Source of the DNA: Campylobacterales bacterium
GTDB lineage: Bacteria > Campylobacterota > Campylobacteria > Campylobacterales > Hydrogenimonadaceae
Length of the DNA: 21,975 nucleotides
Direction: 5' to 3'
NCBI GenBank assembly: GCA_026986055.1
Contig: JALSPH010000281.1
Location: 1-21,975, forward strand
Shown here piece after piece: positions 15,712 through 21,975 of this stretch. Each line of letters begins with the position of its first letter. Within the stretch, counting starts at the first letter, position 1. The notes beneath the pieces were generated by a model. It was not told the DNA's origin. It searched no databases and worked only from the letters and a program-made list of their open reading frames with translations. Both the position numbers and the translations under genes were made by a program.

Positions 15712-15739
15712 TAAGAGCGGGAGTCAACTCCCGCTCTTA
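15712..15739 (-). terminator. Strong hairpin just downstream of nosZ (partial terminator or mRNA stabiliser)
   Basis: TAAGAGCGGGAGT (15712-15724) and ACTCCCGCTCTTA (15727-15739) form a perfect 13-bp inverted repeat around CA; in RNA this is about 12 pairs with a 4-nt loop. It begins 7 bp past the nosZ stop. No T-run follows at once on the nosZ strand, so it is not a textbook intrinsic terminator. It may block 3' exonucleases and set a higher nosZ mRNA level than that of the downstream genes. Confidence 0.6.
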
Positions 15740-15746
15740 TTCTGGT

Positions 15747-18350
15747 TTAGAAGAGGTTGGCATTCTCGTCAACCCATTTGAAGTACTCGATGATATCCTT
15801 AACTTCCTGGTCGCTCATGCCCTGGTTAGGCATTCGCAGATTGAAGTAATTGATCATCGACTCTACATACGGATCTTTATATTTTTTCTCCGGATTTTTG
15901 ATAAATTCATAAACCCATTTTTCACCATTTTCATGGCGCTGAAGAACTCCGGTAAGATCCGGACCGGAACTGACTTTTCCTATGACGTGGCATCCGCCGC
16001 ATCCCCCTTCGTTGAATGCTACTTCACCCCGCTTGGCAGCTTCGCTCATAGGAGTGGCCACTTTTCTGATAAGCAGATCTCTGGCTCTGATACCGACATC
16101 GGCCGTCTTGACCATATACTGCCAGATCATGTTTTCAAAGAGTATCGCCTTCTCTATATCACCTTTTTTGTAATACTCGTCCGCTTTCTTTTTCTGCTCA
16201 GGAATCTTTCCATACTGATCGAGTGCATCTTCGACGAGAGCTTTTATCGTAGGATACTTCTCGTAATGGTTCTCTTTCAGGAACTTCACTACGCTCTGAA
16301 TAACCTTGTCGGTCGCATCATTTGTAGCTACGATTTTGTCATACTCTTTTTTAAGCTCTTCAGGAGACATCTTGGCCATTTTAAGCTTCTGTGCAGAGAC
16401 ATACTTCTTGTTGGGATCTTTTACCGTAAGATAACCCATCATTTCAAGGTGCAATGCGGAACAGAACTCGGTACAGTAGTATGGGAAAACTCCCTCTCTG
16501 TCCGCTTTGAATGTCAGTGCCACAGTCTTACCGGGCTCAAGAGAAGCGTGGATATTATACTGGTCGAGGGTAAATCCATGCGTCTCATCTTCTGCACGTT
16601 CGAGGTTTGTCAGATAGAAGGTTACCGTATCTCCAAGGTTTACATTGACATGTTCCGGATTGATGTGTGATCGCACCATCGTTCCGTAAACATACACATG
16701 GTTTCCTTTGCGTACGATCTTCTCCTGCCCCGCCAAAGTTTTACCTTCATGTGTCTTGCCGGTAAAGGGATTGGTTCCCATTTTGTAGCGCACGTGAGTG
16801 TGAAGTTTGCTCGCACGAATCGCTACGGCCTGATGCGGTTCACCGAGAGGTAGAGGCATATCGTATAGCAGCTGCATCTTTTTGCCGCTGATATCTATGA
16901 GCTGGTGGTTTTGCGGATGCAAAGGGCCAATCTCGTTGAAACGGTCTATGGCAAGCTTGTTCAAAGCGATGATATATTCACCCTGAGGATCTTCCGTCTT
17001 ACCCTCCATACCGCAAAGGTGACCGATGTTGTAATTTACATTCACCCTGTCTTCAACTTTACACTGAAGATAGTTCCACTTGACGACCTGGCTGTCGACA
17101 TAAAGAGAGGTGTAGATTTCACCTTCAGTCTTCCATTTCGGTCCATACTGGTTATGAAGCGGCCCAAGGCCAAGTTCAGCCTGGCAGTGTGCAGCTTTTT
17201 TCAGATCGAGGATCGGAATACCGTAAGGATCTTTACCGGCATACTCTCTGTTCTTTATCAGCTTTTGAATCTTCTCCCAACTATAGACTGTCGCATGCGT
17301 ATCGAGCTTTCCGCAGACTACAATATATTTTCCGTCAGGGCTCACATCGACACCGTGGGGAGATTTCGGTTCAGGAATCAAAAAGAGTGCGTCATTTTTA
17401 ACGGCTACCTCTATAGGAACCACTTTATGCCCATTTATAACTTTTACATTTTTCGGATTTTCAGCCAGTTTAGCCAGTTTCTTCCAGTTATAGACATGCA
17501 AAAAGTCGGTATCGTTACGGCTCATACCCGCTTCAAACGGAGGAAGACCCTTTTCGATACCGCCGGTATACATCTCCGAGTTGAAAGAGTTTGTAAAGCC
17601 CCAACCGTAGCTCGCCTCTTTACCGGCATCGCTAAGGTCCTGCATATATGGAGGCATCTCTATCGTAAAGGATTTTTCCGGAACTATACGACCCTTTTTA
17701 TGGTCGAACTTCCATACCGTGACGCCACCTCTGTAAGTCTCTTTGTACTCTTCGATAGGGTGGTAGTTGTTATCGAACGGTGCAGCGTACTGACACGCTT
17801 CGAGAACATACTCGCTGTTTGGAGTGAAAAAGGCTCCGCCGTGGTCTGACTTGAAGATCGGGTTTACGACTATCTGCTTCGTCACGAAGTCACTAAGGTC
17901 TATAACGGCAAGTCTCGGGTTGGCTTTGTCGTTGATGATAAGCCACTTTCCGTCATATTTCCCATCCGTTTCCGAAATAGCCGGGTGATGTGTGTCGCCC
18001 CAGGTTATCTCTTTGCCGCGTATCCACCCCTGCTTCAAAACCTTTTTCGTATCGTCATCATACCCCCATCCCTGCCAAGGTTCCGGTGTGAATACGCCTA
18101 TATACTTAAGTATACGCATTGACGGCACGCCATAGACTATGACCTGCCCCGACTGTCCGCCGGAACTGAAGACGATATACTTGTCCCGTCCGCCGCTCGG
18201 CGTGTAGGTTTTGGCTGCCGCCAGCAGATCCTGCTGCGTCAAACCCCGCTCCTTCATCACCTTTTCAAGTTCAGAGCTCGCGGAAGCCATTGACGCGCCA
18301 ACCATCGTACCGATAGCTACCATAGATAGCTTCTTGATGATTGAACTCAT
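15747..18350 (-). CDS. nosZ: Nitrous oxide reductase, clade II (Sec-exported, with C-terminal cytochrome c)
   Basis: Periplasmic enzyme reducing N2O to N2. The 867 residues comprise a Sec signal peptide (about 1-25, no twin arginine), a seven-bladed beta-propeller, a cupredoxin domain and a cytochrome c domain. The seven CuZ histidines are visible: DTHHP (121, 122), SDHGGAFF (170), SPHGVD (332), PLHNQYG (399), GHLCG (444) and EPHQA (506). The CuA site is complete: H591 in ETHGF, then CTEFCSALHLEM (C626, C630, H634, M637). The heme site is CGGCH (784-788), with a likely Met ligand in NLRMPNQGM. The start at 18350 is chosen for AAAGGAGG just before it; 49 further in-frame codons upstream lack a signal sequence. 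It is first gene of the nos cluster, with a 241-bp divergent region upstream. Confidence 0.97.
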   Translation of the reverse strand: MSSIIKKLSMVAIGTMVGASMASASSELEKVMKERGLTQQDLLAAAKTYTPSGGRDKYIVFSSGGQSGQVIVYGVPSMRILKYIGVFTPEPWQGWGYDDDTKKVLKQGWIRGKEITWGDTHHPAISETDGKYDGKWLIINDKANPRLAVIDLSDFVTKQIVVNPIFKSDHGGAFFTPNSEYVLEACQYAAPFDNNYHPIEEYKETYRGGVTVWKFDHKKGRIVPEKSFTIEMPPYMQDLSDAGKEASYGWGFTNSFNSEMYTGGIEKGLPPFEAGMSRNDTDFLHVYNWKKLAKLAENPKNVKVINGHKVVPIEVAVKNDALFLIPEPKSPHGVDVSPDGKYIVVCGKLDTHATVYSWEKIQKLIKNREYAGKDPYGIPILDLKKAAHCQAELGLGPLHNQYGPKWKTEGEIYTSLYVDSQVVKWNYLQCKVEDRVNVNYNIGHLCGMEGKTEDPQGEYIIALNKLAIDRFNEIGPLHPQNHQLIDISGKKMQLLYDMPLPLGEPHQAVAIRASKLHTHVRYKMGTNPFTGKTHEGKTLAGQEKIVRKGNHVYVYGTMVRSHINPEHVNVNLGDTVTFYLTNLERAEDETHGFTLDQYNIHASLEPGKTVALTFKADREGVFPYYCTEFCSALHLEMMGYLTVKDPNKKYVSAQKLKMAKMSPEELKKEYDKIVATNDATDKVIQSVVKFLKENHYEKYPTIKALVEDALDQYGKIPEQKKKADEYYKKGDIEKAILFENMIWQYMVKTADVGIRARDLLIRKVATPMSEAAKRGEVAFNEGGCGGCHVIGKVSSGPDLTGVLQRHENGEKWVYEFIKNPEKKYKDPYVESMINYFNLRMPNQGMSDQEVKDIIEYFKWVDENANLF

Positions 18351-18418
18351 GCTACCTCCTTTAATTTTTCCTGAATTGACAGGCTGAATTTTTCTTTTAA
18401 TTAGAAAATTCAAACTGC

Positions 18419-18448
18419 ATATTAGAATAATAGTTAATTTAGTGTTAA
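18419..18448 (-). promoter_or_regulatory. Candidate nosZ promoter
   Basis: On the minus strand TTAACA (18448-18443, 5 of 6 to TTGACA) is 18 bp from TAATAT (18424-18419). An overlapping alternative -10, TATTAT, lies at 18432-18427. The leader would be about 60-70 nt, ending in the AAAGGAGG ribosome binding site. No FNR consensus box was seen in this region. Confidence 0.35.
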
Positions 18449-18450
18449 TT
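18433..18450. repeat. Direct repeat GTTAATT, 11-bp period, over the nosZ promoter
   Basis: GTTAATT occurs at 18433-18439 and again at 18444-18450, exactly one helical turn apart, overlapping the candidate nosZ promoter. The minus strand reads TTAAC twice, resembling half-sites of Campylobacter NssR-type boxes (TTAAC-N4-GTTAA), but in direct rather than inverted order. Chance is possible in AT-rich DNA. Confidence 0.35.
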
Positions 18451-18498
18451 TTTCTTGAAATCGGCCCATTTAATTCATTTAAACTAATGTTTTTCATA

Positions 18499-18516
18499 AT
18501 GTCACATTTATGTCAC
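18499..18516. repeat. Direct repeat ATGTCAC, 11-bp period, in the nosZ/PAS divergent region
   Basis: ATGTCAC at 18499-18505 and 18510-18516, separated by ATTT and followed by TTTT. The layout 7-4-7 with TGTCA cores is that of a PhoB-type response-regulator site. It is about 150 bp upstream of nosZ and about 76 bp upstream of the PAS gene, so it could serve either. Confidence 0.45.
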
Positions 18517-18552
18517 TTTTTAATCCTATTACATACTATAGATAAAATTGGT

Positions 18553-18558
18553 TACAAT
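18553..18558 (+). promoter_or_regulatory. Candidate -10 element for the PAS gene
   Basis: TACAAT, 5 of 6 to TATAAT, 33 bp upstream of the ATG and preceded by AT-rich DNA; the ribosome binding site GAGGAGGG follows it. No clear -35 is present, as is normal for this group of bacteria. Confidence 0.4.
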
Positions 18559-18591
18559 AGAGGCAAACTGTTCTGAGAGGAGGGCAAGAGA

Positions 18592-19122
18592 ATGGCGTTT
18601 GAAAAACCGGAACCCGTAGATGAGGAGATAGAACTCGACAATACCAAATATATAGAGAGTGAAACCGACATTCACGGCAATATTACCGCCTGTAACGACT
18701 ACTTCGCAGAGATCTCGGGATATACTAAAGATGAGCTTATCGGGCAGCCCCACAACATCGTAAGACACCCCGATATGCCGAAAATTATCTTCAAAGAGCT
18801 TTGGGATCGCATAAAAAACGGCCACAACATAACAGCCGTCATCAAGAATATGGCAAAAGATGGGAGATACTACTGGGTCTTTACCCACTTCGAAATAATC
18901 CGAGATATAAACACAAAGGAGATAAAAGGTTACAGAGCCTACAGAAAGATGGTCTCACCGCACATCAAAAGGGTTTTGGATCCTGTATATAAAAGGTTGA
19001 CCGAAATAGAAAAAGAGGGCGGGATGGATGCTAGCAAAAAGGCTCTCGAAGAGTTTTTGAGAGAGGGTGGCGAGAACGTAACTCTCGATAACCTTATGGA
19101 GGAGATACACAGGTTTTATTGA
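18592..19122 (+). CDS. Aer/CetB-like PAS-domain redox or energy-taxis sensor
   Basis: A 176-residue soluble protein. One PAS domain (about 20-130) closely follows the Aer pattern: NITACNDYFAEISGYTKDELIGQPHNIVRHPDMP, then FKELWDRIKNGHNITAVIKNMAKDGRYYWVFTHFEII. This PAS type holds FAD in E. coli Aer, and stand-alone versions (CetB) signal through the separate transducer CetA in Campylobacter jejuni. The C-terminal tail (about 145-176) is a short charged helix. No transmembrane segment, HAMP or signalling domain is present, so a partner transducer must exist elsewhere. A strong GAGGAGGG precedes the ATG. It is divergent from nosZ, suggesting shared control or a link between respiration and movement. 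Confidence 0.82.
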   Translation: MAFEKPEPVDEEIELDNTKYIESETDIHGNITACNDYFAEISGYTKDELIGQPHNIVRHPDMPKIIFKELWDRIKNGHNITAVIKNMAKDGRYYWVFTHFEIIRDINTKEIKGYRAYRKMVSPHIKRVLDPVYKRLTEIEKEGGMDASKKALEEFLREGGENVTLDNLMEEIHRFY

Positions 19123-19167
19123 GATTCACTCCCATTTTTTCAATGGAATGCTCTGAAAAATTGGAAA

Positions 19168-19212
19168 ATTCAACATTCAACATTCAGCATTCAGCATTCA
19201 GCATTCAGCATT
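19168..19212. repeat. Heptanucleotide tandem repeat (ATTCARC)x6
   Basis: Six consecutive 7-bp units, two ATTCAAC (19168-19181) then four ATTCAGC (19182-19209), plus a partial ATT. It lies between the convergent PAS and helicase genes and covers the last five codons and stop of the helicase gene. Confidence 0.9.
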
Positions 19213-21387
19213 GATAATATCTGCATTCGGCTCACTTTTGAGCCATTCAAAAAGAGCATCAAAGGGCGCATTTGCGGCGAGTGTAGCCGAATCGCCTACC
19301 ATAATAAGTTTGCTTTTGGCTCTTGTCATCGCAACATTCAAACGGCGCCTACTTTTTAAAAAACCTATCTCCTTTGCTATGTTGGAACGCACTAAAGAGA
19401 TTATTATCACCTCTTTTTCTCGCCCCTGAAAGCCGTCCACACTCTTCGTTTCACACTTTAAATCTTCTGCTTCCATCAATTGACGTAAAAGTTTCACCTG
19501 AGCTAGATAAGGGCTTATCACGCCTACCTCTTCAAGCCTGACGCCGCACTCTAAAAGAGCCTTTAGGATATCTACGACAATATTGGCCTCCTCTTCGTTT
19601 TCAAAGGAGGTAGAACGGGGTTTTAGCCTCTCTGCAGCATCGATCTTCGAAGTATCTATAAACAGAAAAGGCTTTTGCGGTTCAAGCACTTTGGCCGCAA
19701 ACTCCTCCTTTGGCTTTTTTTCAAGTTTCAGCTTACGATTTGCGACGCTGTCGTGCGCTTGCAGCAGACCTTCATACATAAGAGTATTGGCAAAGGCCAT
19801 TATCGTCTCGTTCATCCTGTACTGAACTCTCAACATCGTAGATGGAGCTCTCCCATCTTCCATAACTCTTTCAAAAAGCGACTTTTTCAAAATATCGAGT
19901 CCGCTTATCACGGTAGGCGGAAGCTGTTTATGATCTCCTGCAAGAACAACCTTTTTAGCGCGCATCATAGGCAAGAGAGTCGAAGGCTCCATCTGCTGGC
20001 TCGCCTCGTCTATAACGGCGATATCGAAAGTCTCGTTTTCGAGTACCTCGGAGCCTACCATACCGTTGGTAGAGAGTACTACATCCGCATCGTTTAAGAT
20101 TCTCTTTACAATCGACTCTTCAAGCTTGCGAATCTTCTCAAAAAGCCTCTCGATTTTTTCATCCTCTCTTATCCAAAGTGCCATAGAGCTTATAGTCGCC
20201 CTATCCACGCCTCTGAAACTCTTTCCCAAAGCCGCCAACTTTTTGACCCTCTCTTTCGAGATTCCCCTAAGTCGCGACGGAGTAGGTTTGGAGTGGCTGT
20301 TTCTCTCCTCAATAAGCGCCTGCACGCTTTGAAGCATCTTTTTTACCTCAGCGGTGGCCGGGTCGCGCTCGATCGAAGCAAAAAGCGTATACTCCTCCAA
20401 CCCCTCCCCTACCCTTGCGGGATGGCCTACGCGGACCACTTTCAGATCTTTCACAAAAGCCAATCTCTTCAACATATTGTCCACCGCCACGTTGGAGTCG
20501 GCTGCCGCCAATACCCTCTCGCCTCTCTTTACGGCCTGCAGTATCACCTCTATGAGAGTCGTCGTCTTTCCGGTACCGGGAGGCCCATGTATCAAGACCA
20601 CTTCACTCCGAGACAAAGCTTTCGAGACAGCCACCTTCTGCACACCGTTCAAAGAGGCTTCTATCGGTTCAAAATCAAAAGGTGATCTCTCTTTTTGGTC
20701 GACAAGTCCCAAAACTATATCTCTGACTCTCTTGTAAGGCTCTTTTATGTGGCGCATCTTTTCGAGGTTGCTCTCCATCCTCTTGAAGGTGACATCGTTT
20801 ACGTAAAGGTCGAGCCTGATGCTCTCCTTTTTCACCCAAACGGGAGGTTTTTGGGAAAATGCGACCTCTATATAGTTTTTTGCTACAGCCATAACGGTTG
20901 CGGTAAGCTCGCTTTTAAGAGGTTCTCCTCTGCTTACCAAAACTATATCTCCGCTTCCGATTTCCGTTTCGATCATTCGATCACGGCTGAATCTCACCAA
21001 ATAGAGGTCGAATTTGACTCCAAGACTCCGCCCTCTCAAGCCGAGTACCGCTCGGCCGAACATCTCCCTCTCCTTGCCGCTTAAAGAGCGGATCTCATCT
21101 GTTTGCGCCTTCATTTCGGCTCTTCTTTCCAGATCTATAAGGGCCTTGTACTCCTCTATATATTCGTGAATTCTCTTTATGCGCCGCTCTTGTTCACGGC
21201 TTGGAACCATCTCTTTGGGAAGCTTGAAATAACTCTTTTTGTTCGGCCGGTAGAGTACCCAGCCGTCACCTTCGAAGGTTCCGGCAATATTTGAGGGTTT
21301 GATTTTGTGGCGTCTAAGACGCAAAAGGCGCCCCCTCTCATCAAGGGAGGCCGGGAGTATAAAAGGAAGAGGCCGTTTTATTGCCAT
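19198..21387 (-). CDS. UPF1/IGHMBP2-like superfamily 1 helicase
   Basis: A 729-residue cytoplasmic SF1B DNA/RNA helicase. Seen in order: a Q-motif-like SLNGVQKVAV, Walker A GPPGTGKT (268-275), motif Ia AAADSNVAVDNML, motif II VIDEASQQ (DEAS, 460-463), motif III AGDHKQLPPTV (483-493), motif IV VQYRMNE, motif V SVDGFQGREKEVI, and motif VI RRLNVAMTRAKSKL. All catalytic motifs are intact. The N-terminal 240 residues contain a helical region and a beta-barrel-like part, as in SMUBP-2 relatives. The biological role in bacteria is not established; nucleic acid repair or RNA unwinding are options. The start shares one base with the upstream stop (TGATG), so it is coupled to the DUF2231-like gene. Its C-terminus (INAEC) is encoded by the heptamer repeat. 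Confidence 0.92.
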   Translation of the reverse strand: MAIKRPLPFILPASLDERGRLLRLRRHKIKPSNIAGTFEGDGWVLYRPNKKSYFKLPKEMVPSREQERRIKRIHEYIEEYKALIDLERRAEMKAQTDEIRSLSGKEREMFGRAVLGLRGRSLGVKFDLYLVRFSRDRMIETEIGSGDIVLVSRGEPLKSELTATVMAVAKNYIEVAFSQKPPVWVKKESIRLDLYVNDVTFKRMESNLEKMRHIKEPYKRVRDIVLGLVDQKERSPFDFEPIEASLNGVQKVAVSKALSRSEVVLIHGPPGTGKTTTLIEVILQAVKRGERVLAAADSNVAVDNMLKRLAFVKDLKVVRVGHPARVGEGLEEYTLFASIERDPATAEVKKMLQSVQALIEERNSHSKPTPSRLRGISKERVKKLAALGKSFRGVDRATISSMALWIREDEKIERLFEKIRKLEESIVKRILNDADVVLSTNGMVGSEVLENETFDIAVIDEASQQMEPSTLLPMMRAKKVVLAGDHKQLPPTVISGLDILKKSLFERVMEDGRAPSTMLRVQYRMNETIMAFANTLMYEGLLQAHDSVANRKLKLEKKPKEEFAAKVLEPQKPFLFIDTSKIDAAERLKPRSTSFENEEEANIVVDILKALLECGVRLEEVGVISPYLAQVKLLRQLMEAEDLKCETKSVDGFQGREKEVIIISLVRSNIAKEIGFLKSRRRLNVAMTRAKSKLIMVGDSATLAANAPFDALFEWLKSEPNADIINAEC

Positions 21388-21975
21388 CAGTGGGTTGGAA
21401 TCGCCACGGGGGCCGGAGCCATATTCATCGGCGGTGAAACCTCTTTGTATGTAGAGGGTGCGGTCTCAACGGGCGCGGCTGCCTGAGAGGAGTTGGTTTC
21501 GTTACTCTCTGCGGGAGTTTTGATGAGAGGTTTCATCTGCTCTTTTGGGGAGGTTGCGTTCGTTTCGATAACGGTACCGTTTGACTCCAAGCTCTCTGAA
21601 CTCTTTTGGCTGCATTCGGCTTTGGCATTTTGAAGCTCCTCTTTCAGATCTTCCATATCGAACTCCATATCGTCAAGACGATCCTGTAGGCTCATAACCG
21701 GTTTGACGTTCACGCCGTACTCGTAAACAAGCTCTCCGCCATCTTTTCCCTGCTTTAGAAGAACGGCTATAAAAAGAACAAGGAAGGTCAGAAATATGTT
21801 TCTTGCCCATGCCCTTCGTATAGCCATCGCTCCGGCTTTGAGTAAAATTAGTACCAAAGTACCGTACACAAGATAGGTTCCAAGAAGTTTGTGAAACTTA
21901 AGCTCCTCTTTCGCTTCCGGAGTAAGGAGGGAGAAGGCGTGTGAGCCGTCCGCTTTACCCGTAAAAAAGGCTCCT
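21387..21975 (-). CDS. DUF2231-like membrane protein with disordered C-terminal tail (5' end outside window)
   Basis: The frame stays open through the right edge, so the start is outside the window; about 195 residues are visible. The edge-proximal part reads TGKADGSHAFSLLTPEA, then FHKLLGTYLVYGTLVLILLKAG (membrane segment) and IFLTFLVLFIAVLLKQGKDGG (membrane segment), then ELVYEYGVNV. The late GKDGGELVYEYGV, placed after the last helix, is typical of DUF2231 membrane proteins, whose His residues may bind heme. After that comes a coiled stretch (LQDRLDDMEFDMEDLKEEL) and about 80 residues rich in Ser, Thr, Pro, Glu and Ala, probably an unstructured tail. The GTG at 21869 is internal. It is coupled to the helicase gene by TGATG. 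Confidence 0.75.
   Translation of the reverse strand, partial: GAFFTGKADGSHAFSLLTPEAKEELKFHKLLGTYLVYGTLVLILLKAGAMAIRRAWARNIFLTFLVLFIAVLLKQGKDGGELVYEYGVNVKPVMSLQDRLDDMEFDMEDLKEELQNAKAECSQKSSESLESNGTVIETNATSPKEQMKPLIKTPAESNETNSSQAAAPVETAPSTYKEVSPPMNMAPAPVAIPTH

Noticed and set aside
15933..17849. Long open frames (245 and 314 codons) on the strand opposite nosZ
   Set aside because: They are antisense shadows of a clearly functional nosZ and show no recognisable domain or good start.
18351..18497. 49-residue N-terminal extension of NosZ
   Set aside because: The extension is AT-rich promoter-like DNA; ATG 18350 has a strong AAAGGAGG and opens with a good signal peptide.
19133..19147. CCATT-TTTTC-AATGG hairpin between the PAS and helicase genes as a terminator
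   Set aside because: Only a 5-bp AT-rich stem; too weak to call.
1..21975. tRNA, rRNA, CRISPR array, insertion sequence or prophage
   Set aside because: No cloverleaf-like or rRNA-like sequence, spaced repeats, transposase or integrase reading frame was seen.

Overview
The window looks like chromosome of a Campylobacterota (epsilonproteobacterial) respiratory bacterium, probably a free-living or vent-type denitrifying lineage related to Hydrogenimonas, Nitratiruptor, Sulfurovum or Wolinella. The evidence is the gene order of the nitrous oxide reductase locus, which matches the Wolinella succinogenes order nosZ-B-D-G-C1-C2-H-F-(L/Y), a Sec-exported NosZ with a C-terminal cytochrome c, and a CetB/Aer-like PAS protein. 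The genus cannot be fixed by eye. Genes are tightly packed, with many 1-20 bp overlaps and no stretch over 300 bp without a gene.

Layout. (1) 1-2030, + strand: 3' part of an M20 amidohydrolase, translationally coupled (ATGA) to a fusion of a GHKL/anti-sigma-type ATPase domain with a GNAT acetyltransferase. (2) 2002-3949, - strand: a lipoprotein, dapE, and a periplasmic thioredoxin-like protein. (3) 4165-6198, + strand: a membrane GGDEF-EAL protein with a degenerate GGDEF motif. (4) 6298-7509, + strand: an NnrS-family membrane protein, convergent with the nos cluster and only 2 bp from it. (5) 18350 down to 7512, - strand: a 13-gene nos cluster: nosZ, nosB, nosD, nosG, nosC1, nosC2, nosH, nosF, nosL, nosY, two extra NosL-like proteins and a small unknown protein. 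(6) 18592-19122, + strand: a PAS protein divergent from nosZ. (7) 19198-21975, - strand: a UPF1/IGHMBP2-type SF1 helicase coupled to an upstream DUF2231-like membrane protein that runs off the window.

How the genes work together. NosZ reduces N2O in the periplasm at CuZ, receiving electrons through CuA and its own C-terminal heme. NosG and NosH (NapG/NapH-like Fe-S proteins) and the cytochromes NosC1/NosC2 probably form the menaquinol-to-NosZ electron path. NosD, NosF and NosY form the maturation ABC system, and NosL with its two paralogues probably handle copper or metal delivery. NnrS next door is a nitric-oxide tolerance protein, so the locus covers adjacent steps of denitrification.

The most notable non-coding signals are in the 191-bp gap between nosZ and nosB: a perfect 13-bp inverted repeat just past the nosZ stop, then a perfect FNR box (TTGAT-N4-ATCAA) placed about 42 bp upstream of a predicted start site with a TATAAT -10. 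This suggests the accessory genes have their own oxygen- or NO-responsive promoter, uncoupled from nosZ. Upstream of nosZ are two separate pairs of direct repeats, each with an 11-bp period. The other distinctive point is the run of three NosL-family genes with progressively altered cysteine motifs.
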